Notes: generated by a model from the letters alone, not told the origin. A DNA stretch of 64,000 nt from Phormidium ambiguum IAM M-71 (GCF_001904725.1 NZ_MRCE01000012.1:1-64000); one strand, 5' to 3'. Positions 54,683-64,000 are shown, numbered from the stretch's first letter. Program-made: numbers and translations.

Positions 54683-56002
54683 ATGTCCATGACTGTTTCC
54701 CAAATAGCTTCGAGTTCGCTAATTGAAATTGCCCAACTTACCCGCCAAGCAGCAAGAGAGTTGGCGATGCTTTCTGCTGCTGCTAGGAATGATGCTATTG
54801 AAGCGATCGCCCAAGCGTTAGAATTGATGATTCCTGAGATTTTGACTGCCAATAGTGCCGATTGTCAAGCGGCGGAAGCGGAGGGAATCTCGAAATCCCT
54901 TTATGCGCGGTTAAAGTTGGATGAGACTAAGCTAAAAAGTGCGATCGCAGGTGTCCGCGATGTGGGGCGTTTACCCGATCCTATAGGAAAGTTGGAAGTT
55001 CACCGTCAGTTGGATCGGGGATTAATTTTAAAGCGAGTTAGTTGTCCTTTGGGCGTTTTGGGGGTAATTTTTGAAGCCCGTCCTGATGCGGTAATGCAAA
55101 TTTCTAGTTTGGCAATTAAGTCGGGGAATGGGGTAATTCTTAAAGGTGGAAAAGAGGCTGTTCGTTCTTGCGAAGCTTTGGTAAAAGCGATTCGTTTAGG
55201 TTTAGAAAAAAGCGAAGTTTCGCCAAATGTTGTTCAGTTGCTGACGACTAGAGAGGAAATTTCGACTTTGTTAAAGTTGGATGAATATGTCGATCTAATT
55301 ATTCCTAGAGGTTCTAATAGTTTTGTGCGGTTTGTGCAGGAAAATACGCGCATTCCTGTTTTAGGACACGCTGATGGAATTTGTCATTTATATATAGATG
55401 CGGCGGCGGATGTTACTAAGGCGGTGGATATTACTGTTGATTCTAAAACGCAATATCCAGCGGCTTGTAATGCGATCGAAACTTTGTTAATTAATCAGTC
55501 AATTGCGGCGGATTTTCTGCCTTTAGTTGCAGCGGCTTTAAAGGGGAAAAATGTAGAATTGCGGGGAGACGATCGCACTAGGAAAATTGTCGAGATGTCA
55601 CCAGCAACGGAAACAGATTGGGCAACGGAATATAGCGATTTGATTCTATCTATTAAGATAGTGGATAGTTTGCAGGATGCGATCGCTCATATTAACACTT
55701 ATGGTTCGCGGCATACGGATGCGATCGTTACCGAAGATAGCAACGCAGCAAAAGTTTTTATCGCTCAAGTTGACGCAGCTGGAGTTTATCATAATTGTTC
55801 CACTCGTTTCGCTGATGGTTATCGTTATGGCTTTGGCGCAGAAGTAGGAATTAGCACCCAAAAAATGCCTCCGCGTGGCCCTGTAGGTTTAGAAGGATTG
55901 GTAACATACAAATATCAATTAACTGGAGATGGGCACATTGTCGAAAGTTATTCTGGTAAAAATGCTAAACCTTTCGATCATCAAGATTTGCCCCTGGAAT
56001 GA
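54683..56002 (+). CDS. proA: Gamma-glutamyl phosphate reductase
   Basis: 439 residues. ALDH-fold ProA signatures: [45 protein letters not shown], catalytic Cys in [11 protein letters not shown] and the C-terminal [17 protein letters not shown]. Catalyses the second step of proline synthesis with NADPH. Divergent from the export permease. An alternative ATG lies two codons later. Confidence 0.96.
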   Translation: MSMTVSQIASSSLIEIAQLTRQAARELAMLSAAARNDAIEAIAQALELMIPEILTANSADCQAAEAEGISKSLYARLKLDETKLKSAIAGVRDVGRLPDPIGKLEVHRQLDRGLILKRVSCPLGVLGVIFEARPDAVMQISSLAIKSGNGVILKGGKEAVRSCEALVKAIRLGLEKSEVSPNVVQLLTTREEISTLLKLDEYVDLIIPRGSNSFVRFVQENTRIPVLGHADGICHLYIDAAADVTKAVDITVDSKTQYPAACNAIETLLINQSIAADFLPLVAAALKGKNVELRGDDRTRKIVEMSPATETDWATEYSDLILSIKIVDSLQDAIAHINTYGSRHTDAIVTEDSNAAKVFIAQVDAAGVYHNCSTRFADGYRYGFGAEVGISTQKMPPRGPVGLEGLVTYKYQLTGDGHIVESYSGKNAKPFDHQDLPLE

Positions 56003-56011
56003 AGCTTGTCC

Positions 56012-56044
56012 AGATCCCCAAATTCTTAAAGAAATTGGGGATCT
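56012..56044 (+). terminator. Hairpin after proA
   Basis: AGATCCCCAA (56012-56021) pairs with TTGGGGATCT (56035-56044), 13-base loop, 10 bases after the proA stop. No long T tract; it ends just before the bestrophin start and might instead modulate that gene. Confidence 0.5.
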
Positions 56045-56055
56045 AGTAGAAAATT

Positions 56056-56988
56056 ATGGATTTAGTTAATGAAACAATGAGTTGGTTTCAAATGGCTTTG
56101 CAATTAAAAGGTTCGGTGGCAATAAAAGTGCTACCTCGTGCTTTTATTTGCAGCTTGTTTGGATTATTAGTTTCTGTAGTTTATTACTCGAAATTACCTT
56201 TTCCTTGGCATAATTTGGGAACAATTACTACTAATGTGGTATTTAGTTTAGTGTTAGGTTTGTTGTTGGTGTTTCGCACGAATACAGCTTACGATCGCTT
56301 TTGGGAAGGGCGAAAAGCTTGGGGAACATTAGTTGTAAATATTCGCAGTTTAGCTAGACAAATTTACACAGTTATTAAAGAAGATTCAGAAATAGATAAA
56401 ACCGAGAAAAATCGACAATTAAAATTATTAGTGGCTTTTGCTATTGCGACTAAATTACATTTGCGAAGAGAACCTGTGACAGAAGAATTAAAACCCTGGA
56501 TAACTCCCAAGGAATTAGCAAAGATAGAACAGATAAAAACACCACCATTAGAAATTATTCGTTGGCTAGGAGATTACCTTCATAAACAAGGAGAAAAGGG
56601 TTGTTTAAATTCCTATCAACTAACAGCAATGAATCAATTAATAGATAAATTAATAGAAGGGTTAACTAGCTGTGAACGAATATTAAACACTCCAATTCCT
56701 TTGGCTTATGCGATTTATTTAAAGCGATTGTTGCTGATATATTGTTTCTTTTTACCTTTTCAGTTAGTGAATAATTCAGAGTGGTTAACCGCTTTTCTAG
56801 TATTTTTAATTAGTTTTGCTTTGTTTGGTATTGAAGAGATCGGTAATGAAATTCAAGAACCATTTGGTTACGATCCAAATGACTTACCATTAGATCAAAT
56901 TTGTCAAACAATTCAAAATAATGTGGAAGATCTAATAAACTTATCTGAAAGCAATAATATAGAAAATGAACTAAAAAAGTTAGTTTAG
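56056..56988 (+). CDS. Bestrophin-like (UPF0187) anion channel
   Basis: 310 residues. Hydrophobic segments near 30-45, 60-77, 230-245 and 252-268, with the family stretches LVFRTNTAYDRFWEGRKAWG and FALFGIEEIGNEIQEPFGYD. Bacterial homologues form pentameric ion channels; cyanobacterial and thylakoid members may affect bicarbonate or chloride balance. Followed by folB after 8 bases. Confidence 0.88.
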   Translation: MDLVNETMSWFQMALQLKGSVAIKVLPRAFICSLFGLLVSVVYYSKLPFPWHNLGTITTNVVFSLVLGLLLVFRTNTAYDRFWEGRKAWGTLVVNIRSLARQIYTVIKEDSEIDKTEKNRQLKLLVAFAIATKLHLRREPVTEELKPWITPKELAKIEQIKTPPLEIIRWLGDYLHKQGEKGCLNSYQLTAMNQLIDKLIEGLTSCERILNTPIPLAYAIYLKRLLLIYCFFLPFQLVNNSEWLTAFLVFLISFALFGIEEIGNEIQEPFGYDPNDLPLDQICQTIQNNVEDLINLSESNNIENELKKLV

Positions 56989-56996
56989 AGATTTTT

Positions 56997-57359
56997 ATGG
57001 ACTCAATTGAAATTACTGGTATTCGTTGCTACGGTTACACTGGTTATTTACCGGAAGAACAAGTTTTAGGGCAATGGTTTGAGGTTGATGTTACTTTGTG
57101 GTTAGATTTAACTCAGGCGGGAAAAAGTGATGCTATTACCGATACTTTGGATTATCGCACCACAATTGAAAGAGTAAAAAATTTGGTGAAAACTTCTAAG
57201 TTTGCTTTGGTGGAAAGGTTGGCAGAGGCGATCGCATCGAGTATCCTAGAATCAGCTAAAGTGAGCCAAGTTAGAGTAAGATTAACAAAACCTGCTGCGC
57301 CAATTCCTGAGTTTGGCGGTAAAATTACCATCGATATTACCAGAGTAAAACAAAACTAA
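56997..57359 (+). CDS. folB: Dihydroneopterin aldolase
   Basis: 120 residues, full length. IRCYGYTGYLPEEQVLGQWF, TDTLDYRTT and LVERLAEAIAS are FolB signatures (catalytic Tyr, Glu and Lys regions). Cleaves dihydroneopterin in folate synthesis. Probably in an operon with the bestrophin gene before it and the patatin gene 18 bases after. Confidence 0.93.
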   Translation: MDSIEITGIRCYGYTGYLPEEQVLGQWFEVDVTLWLDLTQAGKSDAITDTLDYRTTIERVKNLVKTSKFALVERLAEAIASSILESAKVSQVRVRLTKPAAPIPEFGGKITIDITRVKQN

Positions 57360-57377
57360 TTTAGGGAAAATAGAAAG

Positions 57378-58346
57378 ATGACATTTCGCATATTAAGCTT
57401 GGATGGTGGCGGAATTCGCGGTGTTATTGAAGCGGTTATTTTGGCAGAAGTAGAGAAGATTGTCAAAGTACCTTTAAATCATTATTTTGATTTGATTGCA
57501 GGTACTTCTACTGGGTCAATTTTAGCAACTGGGATCGCATTAGGTAAAAAAAGTGACGAAATAATTCAGTTGTATCGCCAAAGAGGAAAAAGTATTTTCC
57601 CCTACACTAGTATTTTTTCCCCGCAACGATTGAGTTTAATGTTGAAATATGGACTTTCTGCACCTAAGTATTCCGATAAAGGTTTAATTGAAGCGTTACA
57701 AGCGGAATTTGGTAATACTAAATTAGGGGATATTAATTCACCAAAACTATTAATTACAGCTTACGATACGATCGATCGACAATTCATTGTTTTTAAGAAC
57801 TGGCAAACATACAAACCTTGGATTAATACTCCTCTGTGGGAAGTCTGCGTTTGTTCATCATCTGCGCCGACTTTTTTCCCCGCCCATTTCCTGACAACTG
57901 AATCAAAAACTTACTCATTAATTGATGGTGGAATTGGTGCAAATAACCCTTCAGCTTGTGCAGTTGCAGAAGCATTGCGACTAGATCATTCAATTAGAGA
58001 AGTTGCTGTACTTTCCATTGGGACAGGAGATGCTAATCAAGCGATTCCTTATGACAAAGTTCGCAGTTGGGGACTAATTCAATGGATTTGGCAAGGACGT
58101 TTAATTGAAGTACTGATGGATGCTTCTGCTGATGTTAATGATTACATTAGTAGACAGTTTATGAATCCTCCAGAAATGGAAAATGAAGCGACTCCTAGTT
58201 ATTTTCGGATGCAACCCAGAATTATGAAAGATGCCATAGATGATGCTAGTGACGAAAATATCGATCGCTTAATTATGCTAGCAAAAGACTACGTACAGCA
58301 AAATAAACAGTTACTAACCAGCTTCTTGGAACAAATCAGTTCTTAA
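57378..58346 (+). CDS. Patatin-like phospholipase
   Basis: 322 residues. LSLDGGGIRGVIEA gives the oxyanion loop, GTSTGS the nucleophile elbow (Ser) and LIDGGIGANNPS the catalytic Asp in DGG. A soluble lipid acyl hydrolase. Just upstream of the exported RDD-motif cluster and in the same direction. No signal peptide. Confidence 0.92.
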   Translation: MTFRILSLDGGGIRGVIEAVILAEVEKIVKVPLNHYFDLIAGTSTGSILATGIALGKKSDEIIQLYRQRGKSIFPYTSIFSPQRLSLMLKYGLSAPKYSDKGLIEALQAEFGNTKLGDINSPKLLITAYDTIDRQFIVFKNWQTYKPWINTPLWEVCVCSSSAPTFFPAHFLTTESKTYSLIDGGIGANNPSACAVAEALRLDHSIREVAVLSIGTGDANQAIPYDKVRSWGLIQWIWQGRLIEVLMDASADVNDYISRQFMNPPEMENEATPSYFRMQPRIMKDAIDDASDENIDRLIMLAKDYVQQNKQLLTSFLEQISS

Positions 58347-58436
58347 ACAATTATAGCGATCGATTGCTGGAACATAGCGCAAAATAGAATATTAAGTAAA
58401 TCGCCAAATTGCTAATATTTTTCGGGAGGTTTGATT

Positions 58437-59033
58437 ATGTATTTGCATTCAAAATATATTAATTATATCAGTGCTACATTAATATTCTGGGTAGCTATTT
58501 TCCACCCAAATAAATTATACGCTCAAGTAAATTCTATCCACCCATTGTACCCCGCTTTTAATGGTAATGTTTTACGCGATGATGAGCAACAAATGAATCC
58601 AAATCAGCCACAGTCACCCGTCCCTAAAAAAAATAACAACACTGTTCAAGTTTCTCCTGTTTACCCTGCTCCTCAAGGTAATATTTTACGGGATGATGAT
58701 AGAAGAACTAATCAAAATCAACCATCTTTATCACCACCTATTAGGATTCCCCAAGGTAATGTTTTACGGGATGATGAAAGACAATCGAATCAAACACAAT
58801 TGCCTTGGATATTAATTTCTAATCAACCAAATCAAGCAGTGCCTTCAACTGTTACTAACACAATTTCTGGGTTTTTGACTAAAGAAGGTTTAACTCCTAT
58901 TTCCTGTAGCACTAATCCAGTAGTAATTATTTCTATTAATAATAAGTATATCGCTTGTAGTTCGCCGACAATAAAATTTCCGCCGGGAACTTATAATACA
59001 ACAATACGTGATTTAGACGCTGCTCAAAGATGA
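58437..59033 (+). CDS. Exported protein with three RDD repeats
   Basis: About 198 residues from the ATG at 58437 (GGGAGG upstream). Signal peptide about 1-30. The mature protein is Pro/Asn/Gln-rich and has three copies of a motif: GNVLRDDEQQ, GNILRDDDRR, GNVLRDDERQ, each after a Pro-rich stretch. The C-terminal part has a small folded-looking domain with two Cys (SCSTNP, IACSSP). I do not recognise the family. The next gene starts 3 bases after its stop and carries the same motif. Confidence 0.7.
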   Translation: MYLHSKYINYISATLIFWVAIFHPNKLYAQVNSIHPLYPAFNGNVLRDDEQQMNPNQPQSPVPKKNNNTVQVSPVYPAPQGNILRDDDRRTNQNQPSLSPPIRIPQGNVLRDDERQSNQTQLPWILISNQPNQAVPSTVTNTISGFLTKEGLTPISCSTNPVVIISINNKYIACSSPTIKFPPGTYNTTIRDLDAAQR

Positions 59034-59036
59034 ATT

Positions 59037-59408
59037 ATGAAATATAAGTTGGGAATTTGTATTTTCTTTCTGGCTTTTGTAGTGAGTTCTTGTGGTTCTT
59101 CTCCTCAAGGTAATTTGTTCCGCGATGATGAATTAACAACTGCGCCTGCTCCTCAAAGAACTACCTTGCGAGATGACGATAATAGAACTCAATTTCAGGA
59201 GGCGCTTAATCTAGCAAATAGTGCAACGAATCTGGCTAAGTCAGCGAAAAGTGAAACCGATTGGAAAGCAGTTGCTAATCAATTGAATAAAGCAATTCTT
59301 TTGATGCAATTAGTCCCAAAAAGCGATCGCAATTATAAACTTTCTCAACAGAAAGTAGTAGAGTATCAAAAAAGCTTGGCTGAGGTAGAAAAGAAATTAA
59401 AACTGTAA
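59037..59408 (+). CDS. Small lipoprotein with RDD motifs
   Basis: 123 residues. Hydrophobic signal ending in a lipobox VVSSC, so probably a lipoprotein. After it come PQGNLFRDDE and TTLRDDDNR, the same RDD motif as the preceding gene, then a helical domain (about 45-123) with coiled-coil character. No known family recognised. Operon with 58437. Confidence 0.7.
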   Translation: MKYKLGICIFFLAFVVSSCGSSPQGNLFRDDELTTAPAPQRTTLRDDDNRTQFQEALNLANSATNLAKSAKSETDWKAVANQLNKAILLMQLVPKSDRNYKLSQQKVVEYQKSLAEVEKKLKL

Positions 59409-59471
59409 GCTCAATCAAAAACCATCTTTTGAGCAAACAAATCATAAAATTAACAAGACAAAAAATTTTCT

Positions 59472-60500
59472 ATGTACGATCGCTCTATGTCTCTTTACTT
59501 TGTCAGCGTAATTCTGGTTGTTACCTCAGCTTTCTTGCTACCTGTAACAATAGATTGTATGAGTTTAAAAGCTTTGGGGCAAACACAAATTAATCAGAAC
59601 AGAGAAGCACGAAAAATAGAGGCCGATCGACTTTATCAACAAGGAATAGAGTTATTACGTAAACGACAATTGCCACAAGCTGTAGAAAAATTTCAAGATA
59701 CTTTAGTTATTTACCAAGCAATTCAAAATTATGATGGCGAACAGAGAATACGTTATTTAATCGGAGGTATTTATGAACAGTTAGGAGAAAGCGATCGCGC
59801 ACAAAAATACTATCCGCCTGTAAGTGAATCTTTTGGGCAATTCAGGAGTGCAAGCTCAGAAGAACAAAGGCTAATTAATGAAGAATTGGAGCCAATAGCT
59901 AAAGAGATCAAAAATCGGGCCGATCAACTTTACCAACAAGGAATTCAGCAGTTAAGGCAAAAGCAATTACAACAAGCTTTACAGACATTTCAAAAGTCTT
60001 TAGCAATTTATAAAGAAGTGGGATTTAGAGAAATATACTCAAAAGTTCTTTATCAGATTGCCAGTATTTATGAGCAATTAGGTGAAAGTGAACAGGCAAA
60101 AAAATACTATCAAGAAGCAGAACTATTTATGTCTATGTTTGGTACTCGGCCTACAACAAGATATGATGTAACAAGAAACTCTATGTTTGGTGTTCCACCC
60201 ATAAGAACAAGCTCTGGTGGATCAAGAGGCTCGGAATCAAATATCCAACGCGATGACGACGAAGACCCCAAAACTAGGGCAGATAGGCTGTTTAAGGAAG
60301 GTTCTCAGCTGTTAGAAACAGGAGAATTGCGAGTAGCAAGAATCAAATTTGAGCAAGTTTTAGGTATTCGCAAGAAATTAGGCGATCGCAAAGGGCAAAC
60401 AGAAACGCTTATTTTATTAGCAAAAGTTCACGAACGCTTGGGTAACAAAAATTGGGCAGAGCAATTAAATCGGCGTGCCAGAGAAATCGGATTACGATAG
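59472..60500 (+). CDS. Exported TPR protein with RDD motif
   Basis: 342 residues. N-terminal hydrophobic segment (about 8-25; an internal ATG at 59487 would also give a signal). Three blocks of TPR-like repeats start with RADRLYQQGIELLRKRQ-type sequence (ARKIEADRLYQQG, NRADQLYQQG, TRADRLFKEG). NIQRDDDEDP at about 257 matches the RDD motif of the two genes before it. Probably a periplasmic scaffold. It precedes a TPR-CHAT gene by 31 bases. Confidence 0.75.
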   Translation: MYDRSMSLYFVSVILVVTSAFLLPVTIDCMSLKALGQTQINQNREARKIEADRLYQQGIELLRKRQLPQAVEKFQDTLVIYQAIQNYDGEQRIRYLIGGIYEQLGESDRAQKYYPPVSESFGQFRSASSEEQRLINEELEPIAKEIKNRADQLYQQGIQQLRQKQLQQALQTFQKSLAIYKEVGFREIYSKVLYQIASIYEQLGESEQAKKYYQEAELFMSMFGTRPTTRYDVTRNSMFGVPPIRTSSGGSRGSESNIQRDDDEDPKTRADRLFKEGSQLLETGELRVARIKFEQVLGIRKKLGDRKGQTETLILLAKVHERLGNKNWAEQLNRRAREIGLR

Positions 60501-60531
60501 TAAGTAGAATAATATGTCGTCATTTTAATCA

Positions 60532-63330
60532 ATGCGATTTTTAAAATACCTGAGTTTATTTACGCCAACTCTGCTTTTTTGTCTAACTTCTGCGCTACCG
60601 CAGAAAGCTATGACTATTACCTGGGCAAATTTGGCAGAGGTACAAGTATCGCCTGAACAACAAACTGAGGCGTATCAGTTACTTTTACAAGGTGAAGAAC
60701 AGTACTTTAATCATCAATTTGAAGCTGCTCTTAATAGTTATAAAAAACTGCTGGAAATGCGTCGAAAAATAGGCGATCGATCTGGTATTGCCGAAGCTTT
60801 ACACAAACTTGGTGCGACTTACGATCGCTTAGAAAAGTATCCAGAATCTCTTGATTTTTATCAGCAAGCTTTAGTCATTCGCAGAGAAATTAATGATAAA
60901 GCGGCGCAAGGTGCGACACTGAATGGGATTGCTGTAGTTTATCAGCAATTAGGCGATTATTCCCAAGCTTTGCAGTTTTTAAATCAAGCTTTAACTATTC
61001 GTCAGGAAGTAGGAGATAAAGCTGGAGAAGGGCGAACGCTGAGTAATATTGGTTTAGTTTATAGTAATCAAGGGAAATATTCCCAATCTTTAGAGTTTTA
61101 TCAGCAAGCTTTGGCAATTTTTAAAGAACTTGGTAATGCGAGAAGTGAAGGTGCGCTTCTCGATAATATTGGCGGAATTTACACAGAAATTGGTCAGTAT
61201 CCGCAAGCTTTGGATTTTTATCAACAAGCATTAGAAATTCGGAAAAAGATAGATGACAAATCAGGTGTTGCCATTTCTTTACACAATATTGGATACCTTC
61301 ACGATCGCCAAAACAAATATTCACAAGCACTGGAATTTTATCAGCAATCTTTAGTATTACGTCAAGAAATAGGCGATCGATCGGGTAGTGCTACAACCTT
61401 AAATAACATAGGATTAATTTACGATAATTTAGGTAAACATTCCCAAGCTTTGCAATTTCTTGAACAAGCATTAGCAATTTTCCAAAAAATAGGCGATCGG
61501 GCCAGCGAAGGAAACACCCTTGATAGTATCGGTACAGTTTATAAAAGTCTGCGTCAATATCCCCAAGCGTTAGATTCCTATCAACAAGCATTAGCCATAT
61601 TAAAAGAAGTTGGTAATCGTCCTATTGAAAGAGCAACTCTCAGCAATATTGCTAAACTTTTAGAAATCCAAAATAAAACTGAATTAGCTATCTTCTTCTA
61701 TAAAGAAGCCGTCAATATCACTGAATTAATTCGCCAAGATTTACAAAAACTTTCCCCAGAACAACAACGTTCTTACACAGCTACAGTTGCCGATACTTAT
61801 CGTTCTTTAGCTGATTTATTATTACAAAAAAATCGAGTTTTGGAAGCCCAACAAGTTTTAGATTTATTGAAAATTCAAGAATTAGAAGATTATTTGCGAA
61901 AAGTTAGAGGTAACGAGCAAACCGCTCAAGGAGTAGAATTATTACCACAAGAACAAAAAGTGCAAGCAGATTATCTTGCGATGCAAAACAAAGCTATTGA
62001 ACTAGGTAAAGAACTGACTAAACTACAAAAAATACCCGAAGCTAATCGCACACCTGAACAACAAAAAAGAATTGCAGAATTAATTCAAATTCAACAACAA
62101 ATTCGCGCCGAATTTAATAACTTTATTAACAGCCCTACAGTCGTCGCCTTAACACAAAAACTTAGTCAAACTACAAGTGGTGAAAACTTAAATTTGCGAA
62201 CTCTCAATAAATTACAAGGACAATTAAAACAGTTGTCACAAAACGCTGTGTTACTTTATCCTTTAATTTTAGAAGACAGATTAGAACTAGTATTAGTAAC
62301 TAGTTATTCACCACCCATTCGCCGTACAGTTAACATCAAGCGGCAAGAATTAAATCGGTTAATTGTAGAATTTCGTTTAGCTTTACAACAACCTAATACT
62401 GATGCGACAATATCAGCAAGTAAACTATATAATTTATTGATAAAACCAATAGAAAATGACTTAATTCAAGCCCAAGCCAAAACTATAATTTATGCCCCAG
62501 ATGGGCAATTACGTTATATTCCGATCGCGGCTTTATTTGATGGTAAACAGTGGTTAGTTGAGCGATTTAGTATTAACAACATTACCTCTGCTAGCCTGAC
62601 TGATTTTAACAGTAAAAATATTACCCACCTCAAAATTTTAGCGGCAGCTTTTACCCAAGGTAGTTACAAAATAAGTGTGGGAAATCGTGAATTAACCTTT
62701 GTTGGCTTGCCTTTTGCGGGGCGAGAAGTAGAAAATTTAGCAGTAATAATTCCCAGTACTACTAAATTGATTGATAGTGCTTTTACACCTCCGGCTACTG
62801 TGCCTAAATTAAACGAATATAACATTATTCATTTAGCAACTCACGCTGCTTTTGTGATTGGGCAACCTCAAGATTCATTTATACTTTTTGGTGATGGAAG
62901 TCGGGTGACATTACGCGATGTAGAAACTTGGTCATTACCAAATGTAGAATTAGTAGTTTTGAGTGCTTGCGAAACAGGAATTGGCGGACAATTAGGGAAT
63001 GGAGAAGAAATTTTAGGTTTTGGTTATCAAATGCAATTAACTGGTGTGAAGGCTACTATTGCTTCTTTGTGGTCAGTTTCTGATGGTGGTACTCAAGTTT
63101 TAATGGATGCGTTTTACGCTGAATTAAGCAAGGGAAATATCAGCAAATCCGAAGCATTGCGCCGCGCACAAATTGCTTTAATTAATAGTAATAAATTCCT
63201 GACAACGGCACAAAGACGAGGTATAACTACTGCTCAGCCGATTCGTAATAGTTTAACAGCTACAGTTAGCGATCGCCTAAATCACCCTTATTATTGGGCA
63301 GCTTTTGTGTTAATTGGTAACGGCTTATAG
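60532..63330 (+). CDS. Secreted TPR-CHAT protease
   Basis: 932 residues. Signal peptide about 1-27. Eight or so TPRs of the kinesin-light-chain type (about 50-390; repeats like ALDFYQQALEIRKKIDDKSG), a coiled-coil region (about 440-560), then a CHAT caspase-like domain (about 600-932). His771 in IIHLATHAAF and Cys813 in VLSACETGIG form the catalytic dyad. CHAT proteases are often activated by their TPR part through a partner and cleave a nearby-encoded protein. The three RDD-motif proteins before it are candidates. Substrate not shown. Confidence 0.9.
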   Translation: MRFLKYLSLFTPTLLFCLTSALPQKAMTITWANLAEVQVSPEQQTEAYQLLLQGEEQYFNHQFEAALNSYKKLLEMRRKIGDRSGIAEALHKLGATYDRLEKYPESLDFYQQALVIRREINDKAAQGATLNGIAVVYQQLGDYSQALQFLNQALTIRQEVGDKAGEGRTLSNIGLVYSNQGKYSQSLEFYQQALAIFKELGNARSEGALLDNIGGIYTEIGQYPQALDFYQQALEIRKKIDDKSGVAISLHNIGYLHDRQNKYSQALEFYQQSLVLRQEIGDRSGSATTLNNIGLIYDNLGKHSQALQFLEQALAIFQKIGDRASEGNTLDSIGTVYKSLRQYPQALDSYQQALAILKEVGNRPIERATLSNIAKLLEIQNKTELAIFFYKEAVNITELIRQDLQKLSPEQQRSYTATVADTYRSLADLLLQKNRVLEAQQVLDLLKIQELEDYLRKVRGNEQTAQGVELLPQEQKVQADYLAMQNKAIELGKELTKLQKIPEANRTPEQQKRIAELIQIQQQIRAEFNNFINSPTVVALTQKLSQTTSGENLNLRTLNKLQGQLKQLSQNAVLLYPLILEDRLELVLVTSYSPPIRRTVNIKRQELNRLIVEFRLALQQPNTDATISASKLYNLLIKPIENDLIQAQAKTIIYAPDGQLRYIPIAALFDGKQWLVERFSINNITSASLTDFNSKNITHLKILAAAFTQGSYKISVGNRELTFVGLPFAGREVENLAVIIPSTTKLIDSAFTPPATVPKLNEYNIIHLATHAAFVIGQPQDSFILFGDGSRVTLRDVETWSLPNVELVVLSACETGIGGQLGNGEEILGFGYQMQLTGVKATIASLWSVSDGGTQVLMDAFYAELSKGNISKSEALRRAQIALINSNKFLTTAQRRGITTAQPIRNSLTATVSDRLNHPYYWAAFVLIGNGL

Positions 63331-63334
63331 TATA

Positions 63335-63377
63335 TAGTTGCGCTTTAGCGCCAGATAAGAACGCTAAAGCGCAACTA
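63335..63377. terminator. Strong hairpin between convergent genes
   Basis: 16-bp perfect stem (63335-63350 with 63362-63377), 11-base loop, 4 bases after the CHAT stop and 5 before the convergent gene's stop. No long T tract; likely a shared terminator or a dispersed repeat (TTGCGCTTTAGCG type). Confidence 0.65.
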
Positions 63378-63382
63378 CGTAC

Positions 63383-64000
63383 CTATAGAGATTCATAAGT
63401 GAGTTCTTGATTAGCCCAATTAGTTTCTTGCAAAAATTCTTTAAAAGTAGTCAACAATCCGGGAAATTCCTCTTCTCTTAAATAATTAACATCCGCTTGA
63501 TAACCTTTTTTACGATACCATTGAATTAATTCAAACAGTTCTTTTTTGAGGAAAAGTAAGAAAATCCAAGGTGGTATTTCTTTATGAACAACACTCATTC
63601 CCTGCGCTTGGGAAAACTCGGCTGCCATTTGTTGTGGTGTTAGCAGATCTCCAGCTAATTCAATCTTTTTCCCAATATACTTTTCGGGATGCTTCATCAC
63701 ATAAGCAGCAACACGACCCAAATCTTTTGTAGTAATTAAATGTAAGGGTTTGTTGGGTTGAATAGACAAGGGAAAACTACCTTTAAGAATTGATGGTCTG
63801 GTGTACTTTTTCCAAAATTCTTCCATGAACAAACAAGCGCGCAACATAGTAGTTGGTAAACCTGTTTGTTCTAAGATTTGTTCTACTTGATATTTCTGTT
63901 CAATATGACTAATTCCTGAATTTCTTTCCGCCCCGCCTGCGGAATTATAAACAAAATGCTTGATGTTAGCATTTTTAGCAATTTGGGCAACTCTTTTTGC
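63383..64000 (-). CDS. NmrA-like NAD(P)-binding protein (5' end off window)
   Basis: Partial; the reading frame runs without a stop to the window edge, so the start is not seen. At least 205 residues remain: IKHFVYNSAGG and HIEQKYQVEQILEQTGLPTT are the conserved middle of the NmrA/HSCARG group of atypical short-chain dehydrogenases, then LITTKDLGRVAAYVM and GKKIELAGDLLTP. Members are often redox sensors or isomerase-like enzymes. Rossmann N-terminus lies outside. Confidence 0.85.
   Translation of the reverse strand, partial: AKRVAQIAKNANIKHFVYNSAGGAERNSGISHIEQKYQVEQILEQTGLPTTMLRACLFMEEFWKKYTRPSILKGSFPLSIQPNKPLHLITTKDLGRVAAYVMKHPEKYIGKKIELAGDLLTPQQMAAEFSQAQGMSVVHKEIPPWIFLLFLKKELFELIQWYRKKGYQADVNYLREEEFPGLLTTFKEFLQETNWANQELTYESL

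Overview
The window is chromosomal DNA from a cyanobacterium. It contains Raf1 (Rubisco assembly), MenG (phylloquinone synthesis), a Ycf37-like photosystem I assembly factor, a DesC acyl-lipid desaturase, the cyanobacterial rbp-rpsU pairing and a pilB-pilT-pilC type IV pilus operon. GCGATCGC (HIP1) octamers are abundant, base composition is AT-leaning, and dispersed short repeats typical of filamentous cyanobacteria are frequent. I see no tRNA, rRNA, CRISPR array, prophage or intact insertion sequence. The genus cannot be fixed from the sequence alone.

Layout. 0-5 kb: a leftward three-gene operon with two dissimilar large GTPases (a TerB-like/GTPase/transmembrane/YbjN fusion and a LeoA-like dynamin) flanking a small membrane protein. 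5.5-7.7 kb: leftward rpmI-rplT-solute-binding protein-ycf37. 7.8-12.5 kb: a ureide/biuret-type cluster (cysteine hydrolase, stand-alone allophanate hydrolase C-terminal domain, BMP-type binding protein, two permeases, no ATPase). 12.7-15.1 kb: polyphosphate glucokinase, rpsU, rbp, desC. 15.3-24.8 kb: a TetR-recombinase-like fusion, a REC-kinase, a second biuret-hydrolase-like enzyme, a peptidoglycan-binding protein, and an operon of PhnD-like binding protein, hybrid kinase and a kinase lacking its phospho-histidine. 24.8-31.4 kb: PIN toxin pair, UvrD-like helicase, Ser/Thr kinase with a GT39-like transferase. 31.4-36.8 kb: tandem repeats, raf1, REC-GAF regulator, menG, DUF445, DUF29. 36.8-42.5 kb: leftward grpE-dnaK-dnaJ-tusA-rsgA. 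43.1-47.8 kb: pilB-pilT-pilC. 47.9-57.4 kb: mazG, a PEP-CTERM M64 protease, an M48 protease, a Wzm/Wzt-like exporter, proA, bestrophin, folB. 57.4-64 kb: patatin, three small exported proteins sharing an RDD motif, a secreted TPR-CHAT protease, and a truncated NmrA-like gene at the edge.

The two best candidates for an undescribed system are the dual-GTPase membrane operon (80-5068) and the exported RDD-motif/CHAT cluster (58437-63330). Also notable are a TetR domain fused to a dead tyrosine-recombinase fold with two 17-bp operator copies before it, a kinase whose catalytic His is Tyr beside a PhnD-like sensor pair, and an rsgA gene that has taken intergenic repeat DNA in frame into its N-terminal domain. 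All functional statements rest on motif recognition by eye; no database search was run.
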